Made by a program: the position numbers and the translations under genes | The notes under the pieces: model-generated | Told to the model about the DNA's origin: nothing | Database searches by the model: none | Seen by the model: the letters and a program-made list of their open reading frames with translations, nothing else | Assembly (NCBI GenBank): GCA_947097635.1 | Contig: CAMURW010000034.1 | Span: 1-9,990 of the forward strand | Origin: an uncultured Bacteroidales bacterium | GTDB taxonomy: Bacteria; Bacteroidota; Bacteroidia; Bacteroidales; P3 | Length of the DNA stretch: 9,990 nt | Direction of reading: 5' to 3' | Shown: piece after piece, positions 5,706 to 9,990 of the stretch | How the letters are laid out: every line of letters starts with the position of its first letter | Position numbering within the stretch: the first letter of the stretch is position 1

Positions 5706-5788
5706 CAAATTCAGAAGTAATTCACAATAAGGATTATTCCGTTGTGAAAACATTTAGGGCGGTCCTCACACGATCGCTCTATTTTTAT
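5706..5788 (+). ncRNA. tracrRNA of the type II CRISPR system
   Basis: An RNA of about 80 bases, transcribed away from cas9. The 5' part (about 5706-5727, ending TAATTCACAA) is the expected anti-repeat: its complement reads TTGTGAATTACTTCTGAATT, which strongly resembles the start of Bacteroidota II-C CRISPR repeats (GTTGTGA...CTTTC..AAAT, from memory). Next comes AATAAGGATTATTCCGTTGTG, with the ACAATAAGG element also known just after the anti-repeat in Neisseria tracrRNA, and a small GGA/TCC nexus-type hairpin. Finally a 9-bp stem AGGGCGGTC (5756-5764) / GATCGCTCT (5772-5780) with two G-U pairs and a 7-base loop is followed by ATTTTT. In the family the anti-repeat pairs with the crRNA repeat, the duplex is bound by Cas9, and RNase III may process it. 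Every expected part is present in order with its own promoter, so it looks functional. The partner repeat is not in the window. Confidence 0.87.
5756..5786 (+). terminator. Rho-independent terminator, 3' hairpin of the tracrRNA
   Basis: The stem 5756-5764 / 5772-5780 has 9 pairs, two of them G-U, and is followed by ATTTTT (5781-5786). In type II tracrRNAs this terminal hairpin is both terminator and part of the Cas9-bound scaffold. Confidence 0.8.
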
Positions 5789-6016
5789 TGCGCATCATTG
5801 CGCAGGTACGGAAACTGCGGGAACGGCCGCATGATTCCTTCCCGCGAACTTACGCGGCTGCCCCGCCAAGGCCCGTCGCCCATTCCGTGTGGCGGAGTGT
5901 GCGCAATCCCCCCAATAGCCCGAACTTTGGGTTGTCTCCAGGTTTTGCCTTTATGTAGCCGAAGCATGCTGAGTTCTGCAAGTTGGAATAGGCAATATGC
6001 GTGTCGAGTAATGTCG

Positions 6017-6060
6017 TGGGTCGAGGATGGGTCGGGAATGGGTCGGGGATGGGTCGGAAA
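6017..6060 (+). repeat. Four 11-bp tandem repeats, TGGGTCGGGRA; G-quadruplex motif
   Basis: Units start at 6017, 6028, 6039 and 6050. The plus strand has G-runs at 6029-6031, 6034-6036, 6040-6042, 6045-6048 and 6051-6053 separated by loops of 2-3 bases, which satisfies the canonical G3+N1-7 intramolecular quadruplex pattern. Confidence 0.85.
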
Positions 6061-6068
6061 TTTCCGAC
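6053..6068. repeat. 16-bp perfect palindrome at the end of the G-rich repeats
   Basis: GTCGGAAA (6053-6060) and TTTCCGAC (6061-6068) are perfect reverse complements. The left arm is the last part of the fourth 11-bp repeat unit, so the tandem array runs directly into the palindrome. Confidence 0.8.
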
Positions 6069-6268
6069 GTATGCCCAACACAAGCGAGACGCAGTGACGA
6101 CTGCTTCCGGGACTGACCGAGATAGCCCGCATTACGTCTTGAAATAGGCAAGGCGATGCACTATTTGTTCTCCGCGTTGCTGTCGCAAGTCCAGTCCGCC
6201 GGACATTCTTCACATCCCTTGGTCTTTGCAGTGAGGGTACTTTGCACACTGTCATTTGTATTTTCTTT

Positions 6269-6292
6269 CACCCATGGCGGCCGCCATGGGTG
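6269..6292. repeat. 24-bp perfect palindrome
   Basis: The left half CACCCATGGCGG (6269-6280) and right half CCGCCATGGGTG (6281-6292) are exact reverse complements with no spacer. No T-run follows on either strand, so it is not a standard terminator. It lies about 110 bases upstream of the ftsE promoter and could be a dimeric protein-binding site or a cruciform. Confidence 0.85.
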
Positions 6293-6395
6293 GCTCGGTA
6301 ATGATGCCCCGTTTGGCTCTTTTGCGGATACTCATATTCCCAATACGTTGTTGAAAACTTCTTGTGACGGGAGGCTGCGGGTGCAAGTTTTTTCG

Positions 6396-6403
6396 TAATT
6401 TTG
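6396..6403 (+). promoter_or_regulatory. ftsE promoter (-7 box)
   Basis: TAATTTTG matches TAnnTTTG, with transcription expected to start near 6410. No clear TTTG -33 box stands at the usual distance. The box argues against translation starting at the TTG codon at 6401, which lies inside it, and makes the ATG at 6416 nearly leaderless. The ATG at 6476 is therefore preferred. Confidence 0.55.
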
Positions 6404-6475
6404 CAACTCATTAATATGTTGCCATGGAACGCTTCTTTGTTGCGAAGTGCCAGCGGCAGCCTCATAATCAACGAT

Positions 6476-7243
6476 ATGAATGCAGAAACACAAGATGCTA
6501 AGATAGACGCGGGCAGCCACAATGCAGCCAACGGCGTAGTGAAAGTAAGCCCTGCTGCCGATCCGCCGCAGGAGCCAGTCATCATGCTCAAGGACATGGC
6601 GGTGAGTCATGCCGAGGGCACGTTGCTGAAGGGCGTGAATCTTACGGTGCGCAAAGGCGAGTTTGTATACCTCATCGGCAAGAGCGGTGCCGGCAAGACC
6701 AGCCTGCTGCGGTGTCTCTACGCCGACAAGGAAGCCGACGAAGGCGAGGCTACGGTGTGTGGCTTCGACCTCATGCATCTGCGCAGGCGCAACGTTCCTT
6801 TGCTAAGGCGCAAGATAGGCATCGTGTTTCAGAACTTCCGTCTGCTGCAGGACCGCACGGTGTACGAGAACCTGCGTTTCGTGCTGAAAGCCACGGGGTG
6901 GAAGAACCACAAGGAGATAGAGGCCCGTGTGGACGAGGTGCTGCATAGCGTGGGGCTGGCGGACAAGGCGGACGCTCAGGTCTACTGCCTCAGCGAAGGC
7001 GAGCAGCAGCGCGTGGGGATAGCACGTGCGCTGGTGAACAACCCCGACCTGATAGTGGCCGACGAGCCCACGGGTAACCTGGATCCCCTGACCAGTGCGG
7101 AAATCATGAAGCTGCTGGTGGACATCAACAAGGGAAAAGGGATGACGATGCTGATTTCCACGCACGACTTTATGATGATAGACAAATATCCCGCCCGCGT
7201 GGTGGTGTGCGAAAACGGTACCCTCAACGACCCGGAGCATTAG
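6476..7243 (+). CDS. ftsE: Cell-division ABC transporter ATP-binding protein FtsE
   Basis: 255 residues from the chosen ATG. In the family FtsE partners the membrane protein FtsX; the complex couples ATP hydrolysis to activation of septal peptidoglycan hydrolases at the division site. Visible motifs: Walker A GKSGAGKT (68-75), Q-loop FQNFRLLQDRTVYENL (characteristic of FtsE rather than LolD), signature LSEGEQQRVGIARA (172 on), Walker B LIVADEPTGNLDP with Asp196 and Glu197, and switch His230 (STHDF). The signature has Glu where most ABC proteins have Gly (LSEGE for LSGGE). The N-terminal 35 residues before EPVIMLKD are poorly conserved in type and Ala/Asp-rich, longer than usual for FtsE; initiation at a later codon is possible. 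The start at 6476 rests on the promoter at 6396. ftsX is not adjacent. An OmpA-like gene follows after 110 bases. Confidence 0.9.
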   Translation: MNAETQDAKIDAGSHNAANGVVKVSPAADPPQEPVIMLKDMAVSHAEGTLLKGVNLTVRKGEFVYLIGKSGAGKTSLLRCLYADKEADEGEATVCGFDLMHLRRRNVPLLRRKIGIVFQNFRLLQDRTVYENLRFVLKATGWKNHKEIEARVDEVLHSVGLADKADAQVYCLSEGEQQRVGIARALVNNPDLIVADEPTGNLDPLTSAEIMKLLVDINKGKGMTMLISTHDFMMIDKYPARVVVCENGTLNDPEH

Positions 7244-7353
7244 CACTGCGGCGGCGGCCGGTGGAAACGCCACTTTGAAATTTCCCCCTCGCTCGGGGCA
7301 ATATATTTCCACCATCCTCGTTATACATTATAACTTTTTTTTCAACGACCACT

Positions 7354-8280
7354 ATGAAAAGACTTCTCATCATAATGCTGGCCTTGCTGACGCTCCCTGC
7401 CATACCCGTCATGGCACAAGGCAAGAAGAAAGGGAGTAAAGAAGCTTCGCCATATATCGAGGGTCGCAAGAAAGTGCGTCTCGTCGACTACGACAGCGTG
7501 TGGCAGTTCACCACTTTCAACAACAAGCAGAGGTACTACTGCAACTACGACTACACCAAGTTTCCTGCTGCGCTGGAGGACTGGCGTCCCCGTCTCGGCA
7601 ACTTCGAACCCGTGATGAACTACCTCGTACGCAACCAGCGCTCGCCCATGCGTATCTGCGCCATGTATGCCATCAATCCCTCGATTCGCGACGCGGCACA
7701 GAAAAACAGCCTGCGCGAGTTGGCGAGGACAGAAGCCATGGAGTCGCTGGAGGCTCTACAGGCGCGCATGAAGGAAGAACGCATGAAGAACAAGCTGCAG
7801 CTGTGTGTGGCAGAGGTAGACTACCGCTATTGGCAGGGGAGCGAGTTCTTCACCACCGAGCAGACCAGCGACGCGCTGATACACGTGGGGCTGATACTCT
7901 ATTTCGGCACCAAGAAGCTGGACCTCTTCCCCAACAGTGCAGCAGGAGCCCAGACCTTCAAGGACATCAAATTCTTCCCCAACGACGCCACAGTGCAGGA
8001 AAGTTGGTATAGCCATATCGACGCGCTGGCCAAGTACCTGAAAGAGAACGACCGCCTGGAGGTGCTGCTCACCGGATACACCGACAATCAAGGCACCGAA
8101 GCCTACAGGAAAGGGCTGTCGCTGCAGCGTGCCACGGAGGTGAAGAAGCTGCTGATGGCGCGCGGTGTGGAAGAAGTACGCATAGAGATAGACGGCCGAG
8201 GCAGCGAGGACCCCGTGGGCGACAACGGCACCTACGAAGGCAAGGTGGCCAACAACCGCTGCTCGATTACCATACAATGA
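7354..8280 (+). CDS. OmpA-family C-terminal-domain envelope protein
   Basis: 308 residues. Residues 1-21 are a typical Sec signal peptide (KR, then a Leu/Ile-rich core, ending VMA-Q); there is no lipobox Cys. The middle part (about 22-200) has no obvious eight-stranded barrel and contains a charged helical stretch (LARTEAMESLEALQARMKEER). The C-terminal about 100 residues form an OmpA/MotB/Pal peptidoglycan-binding domain: FFPNDATVQ, the motif TGYTDNQGT with Asp244, LSLQRATEVKKLLMARGV, GRGSEDPV and NNRCSITI with Arg302. Asp and Arg of these motifs bind the diaminopimelate group of peptidoglycan in the family. It probably anchors the outer membrane or a periplasmic complex to the cell wall. 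It lies between ftsE and a GNAT-like gene, all in one direction; 37 bases separate it from the next gene. Confidence 0.88.
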   Translation: MKRLLIIMLALLTLPAIPVMAQGKKKGSKEASPYIEGRKKVRLVDYDSVWQFTTFNNKQRYYCNYDYTKFPAALEDWRPRLGNFEPVMNYLVRNQRSPMRICAMYAINPSIRDAAQKNSLRELARTEAMESLEALQARMKEERMKNKLQLCVAEVDYRYWQGSEFFTTEQTSDALIHVGLILYFGTKKLDLFPNSAAGAQTFKDIKFFPNDATVQESWYSHIDALAKYLKENDRLEVLLTGYTDNQGTEAYRKGLSLQRATEVKKLLMARGVEEVRIEIDGRGSEDPVGDNGTYEGKVANNRCSITIQ

Positions 8281-8317
8281 CACCCTTCTGCTGCCGCAAC
8301 ATGGCGTAGCAAGCAGT

Positions 8318-9283
8318 ATGCCAAGCAATAAAGAAACATATAGGTCTCTGTGCGAGACGGAGGGTAGCAAGATACCTCTGTTTCTGCATGCGTGGTGGAT
8401 GGACGCCGTGTGCCAGGACAAAGAGTGGGATGTGGCCTTGGCACGCACGGGCGACCGGCTGCTGGCGGCGATGCCCTATCTGCTGCGCAGCAGGATGGGC
8501 ATGAGGTATGTGCTGCAGCCACAGCTGACACCATACAACGGCCCCTACTTCCTATATCCCCACGACTGTGCTACCGCTTCCAGGCGCACCACATTCGAGC
8601 ACCATGCCATGGATCTGCTGTTGCGACAGCTCGAGGAACTGAAACTGGACTATTTCCAGCAGAACTTCTCCCCCCTGGTGACAAACTGGCTGCCTTTTTG
8701 CTGGCAGGGCTACCGACAATGTACGCGTTATACCTACCTGCTGCCGGATATCAACGACCCCGACAGCGTGTTCCGTGCCTTCGACAGCCAAAATCAACGT
8801 CAGCGCAAAATCCGCAAGCTGTTGCCGCTGTTGCATCTGAAGGACGACATGGAGGTGGACGATTTCGCCACTCTGCATCAGCGCTACTGCCACAGCCGCG
8901 GACGGCACGACCTGCTGCCGCAGAGGCTGATAAAACAGGTGTGCCACGCTGCTATAGCGCGTCGGCAGGGGGTGATACTGGCAGTGGAAGATGGGCAAGG
9001 GAAAGTGGCAGCGGCCACATTCTACGTCTACGACGACCACAGCACGCATGCGCTGATTATGTGCCAGAACCCGGAAAACAGGGTTCAGAATGCGGCAGAC
9101 CTGCTCATCTGGCTGAGCATACGATATTTCTCCTCGCGCTGTGGCTGCTTCGACTTCGAGGGCAGCATGCTGCCCTCCGTAGAGCACTACTATCGTTCCT
9201 TTGGAGCGCAGCAGATTCCATTTTTTGAAGTCACACGTTGTCATAACCCACTTTTTCGCCTGCTGCTGCACGTCCAAAAGTGA
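8318..9283 (+). CDS. FemAB/GNAT-like acyltransferase family protein
   Basis: 321 residues, no signal peptide, cytoplasmic. The overall pattern is that of the FemAB-like, BioF2-type GNAT acetyltransferases common in Bacteroidota: an N-terminal FLHAWWMDAVC segment followed by a strand-rich part (DVALARTGDRLLAAMPYLL), PQLTPYNGPYF, and a second half with ILAVEDGQGKVAAATFYVYD, THALIMCQNPE, AADLLIWLSIRY and FDFEGSMLPSVEHYYRSFGA (FDFEG at 278-282). In the superfamily such double-GNAT proteins transfer an acyl or aminoacyl group; the substrate here is unknown. The start is the first ATG in frame, 37 bases after the OmpA-like stop, so the genes are probably co-transcribed. A methyltransferase gene follows 67 bases later, suggesting a shared modification pathway, though this is only contextual. 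Confidence 0.75.
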   Translation: MPSNKETYRSLCETEGSKIPLFLHAWWMDAVCQDKEWDVALARTGDRLLAAMPYLLRSRMGMRYVLQPQLTPYNGPYFLYPHDCATASRRTTFEHHAMDLLLRQLEELKLDYFQQNFSPLVTNWLPFCWQGYRQCTRYTYLLPDINDPDSVFRAFDSQNQRQRKIRKLLPLLHLKDDMEVDDFATLHQRYCHSRGRHDLLPQRLIKQVCHAAIARRQGVILAVEDGQGKVAAATFYVYDDHSTHALIMCQNPENRVQNAADLLIWLSIRYFSSRCGCFDFEGSMLPSVEHYYRSFGAQQIPFFEVTRCHNPLFRLLLHVQK

Positions 9284-9350
9284 AAAAAGGCCACGTTCTG
9301 TTCAACAAAGGCAATCAGACTTCTCTACAATCACATATATCCATTACGCC

Positions 9351-9990
9351 ATGTCACTTCTGGAAAGCATACGCCATCTTCGTTTCGACGAACTGCCGCT
9401 CAGCGGCTACAGCCTTGAGTATATCCAGAACATGATGCCGAACATCGATTACTATTTCGACATCTATAAGCGTGTGGTGGATGAACTGCTGGAGATGATA
9501 GGACGTCCCGCCAGGGAACTAACGCTGGTGGACTACGGCGGTGGACACGGCTTCCTGAGCATGTATCTCAAGGAGAAAGGGGTGAAACAGGTTATTTATG
9601 TGGATCACAATCCCAAGGCGGTGCAGGCGGTGTCTGTCATTGCCTCCGCCACGGGGCTGGCACCGGACGCGGTCGTGCAAGGCGACGCAGAGCGACTGAG
9701 ACAATGGTGCGAGGACAACGGCGTGCTGCCCGACGGCCTGCTGGGACTGGATGTGATAGAGCACATTTACTGTCTCGACGACTTCTTCTGCAGCCTTTTC
9801 GCTATTACACCCATGCTGCCCATGCTCTTCACCACCGGCAGCAACCCATTCAACATACATCTTGTCAACCGTCTGCATCGTGTAATGGTGCAGGACGAGC
9901 AGGGAGACGGCAAAGGACAGCAGGGCTTCTTTTATCAGCGGCGACGCTACATCGGCGACCATTTCCCCTTGATGGATGACAAGGAACTGG
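9351..9990 (+). CDS. SAM-dependent methyltransferase, 5' part (runs off the window)
   Basis: The frame from the ATG at 9351 is open to the end of the window: 213 complete codons without a stop. It begins MSLLESIRHLRFDELPLSGY. Class I methyltransferase motifs are visible: motif I LVDYGGGHGFLSMYL (Asp61, Gly63-Gly65, Gly67) for the SAM-binding loop, the acidic residue after strand 2 in IYVDHN (Asp85, which binds the ribose in the family), a GDAER segment, and LDVIEHI (Asp134 to His138), the motif IV region common in small-molecule methyltransferases of the UbiG/Methyltransf_11/23 type. The substrate cannot be told. There are 67 bases between the GNAT-like gene and this start, without a terminator, so co-transcription is likely. 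The C-terminus is outside the window. Confidence 0.8.
   Translation, partial: MSLLESIRHLRFDELPLSGYSLEYIQNMMPNIDYYFDIYKRVVDELLEMIGRPARELTLVDYGGGHGFLSMYLKEKGVKQVIYVDHNPKAVQAVSVIASATGLAPDAVVQGDAERLRQWCEDNGVLPDGLLGLDVIEHIYCLDDFFCSLFAITPMLPMLFTTGSNPFNIHLVNRLHRVMVQDEQGDGKGQQGFFYQRRRYIGDHFPLMDDKEL

Larger units (their letters stand above)
5790..6395. other. 600-base noncoding region between the tracrRNA and ftsE
   Basis: No believable gene. The longest open frames (5785-6255 minus and frames overlapping it) are rich in Pro, Arg and Thr, arise largely from the 11-bp G-rich tandem repeat and show no protein family features. The region is GC-richer than the cas9 upstream region. It contains a small TGCGCA-TCAT-TGCGCA hairpin (5789-5804), the 11-bp repeats and adjoining palindrome (6017-6068), and a 24-bp perfect palindrome (6269-6292). 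The block about 5900-6170 has the look of an intergenic interspersed element, but I see no convincing terminal inverted repeats or target duplication. Confidence 0.6.

Noticed and set aside
5940..6155. Possible small transposable element with terminal inverted repeats (TTGCCTTTAT versus the complement of AATAGGCAAG)
   Set aside because: Only about 6-7 contiguous bases match, and no target-site duplication is visible.
5785..6255. Minus-strand open frame of 156 codons and overlapping frames in the intergenic region before ftsE
   Set aside because: Pro/Arg/Thr-rich and generated by the 11-bp G-rich repeats and high GC; no domain, no promoter, and it overlaps the tracrRNA terminator.
6401..6475. 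Earlier ftsE starts at TTG 6401 or ATG 6416
   Set aside because: The TTG lies inside the -7 promoter box, and the ATG at 6416 would leave only about 6 bases of leader; the ATG at 6476 fits better, though 6416 is not fully excluded.
7277..7309. Hairpin CCCC/GGGG between ftsE and the OmpA-like gene
   Set aside because: Only 4 strong pairs with a 6-base loop and no T-run on either strand; not enough to call a terminator or attenuator.

Overview
The window looks like chromosomal DNA of a Bacteroidota bacterium, most likely order Bacteroidales (Bacteroides/Prevotella-like). Three promoters fit the Bacteroidota -7 box TAnnTTTG, start codons lack Shine-Dalgarno sequences, and FtsE, the OmpA-like lipid-free periplasmic protein, the FemAB-like GNAT protein and Cas9 all have the flavour of this group. 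The species cannot be fixed from the sequence alone.

Layout. (1) 1-921, plus strand: an AT-rich two-gene cassette of small DNA-binding-type proteins, each with an HTH-like segment and a C-terminal coiled coil. It carries operator-like dyads and ends in a hairpin terminator at 967-990. It looks acquired (phage or mobile-element type). (2) 922-1574: 650 bases without a credible gene, holding short repeats (12-bp tandem repeats, an ATTAAAG motif array) and two minus-strand terminator-like hairpins that probably end the cas9 transcript. (3) 1575-5516, minus strand: an intact 1313-residue Cas9 with all RuvC and HNH catalytic residues. (4) 5517-5790: a divergent promoter region and, on the plus strand, a previously unlabelled tracrRNA (about 5706-5786) with its own canonical promoter, anti-repeat, nexus-type hairpin and rho-independent terminator. 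(5) 5790-6475: noncoding, with an 11-bp G-rich tandem repeat able to form a G-quadruplex, a 16-bp palindrome, a 24-bp perfect palindrome and the ftsE promoter. (6) 6476-9990, plus strand: housekeeping-type genes ftsE, an OmpA-C-domain periplasmic protein, a FemAB/GNAT-like acyltransferase and the 5' part of a SAM-dependent methyltransferase.

The central point is a Cas9 effector module reduced to cas9 plus tracrRNA. No cas1, cas2, csn2 or cas4 and no CRISPR array lie in the window, although about 1.6 kb downstream of cas9 and about 4.5 kb upstream are visible. The nuclease looks functional and the tracrRNA looks intact, so the module should work only with crRNAs supplied from an array elsewhere. 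The tracrRNA anti-repeat predicts how that missing repeat starts (about GTTGTGAATTACTTC), which makes the missing partner searchable. The HTH cassette converges on cas9 from the other side; whether it has anything to do with it is open.
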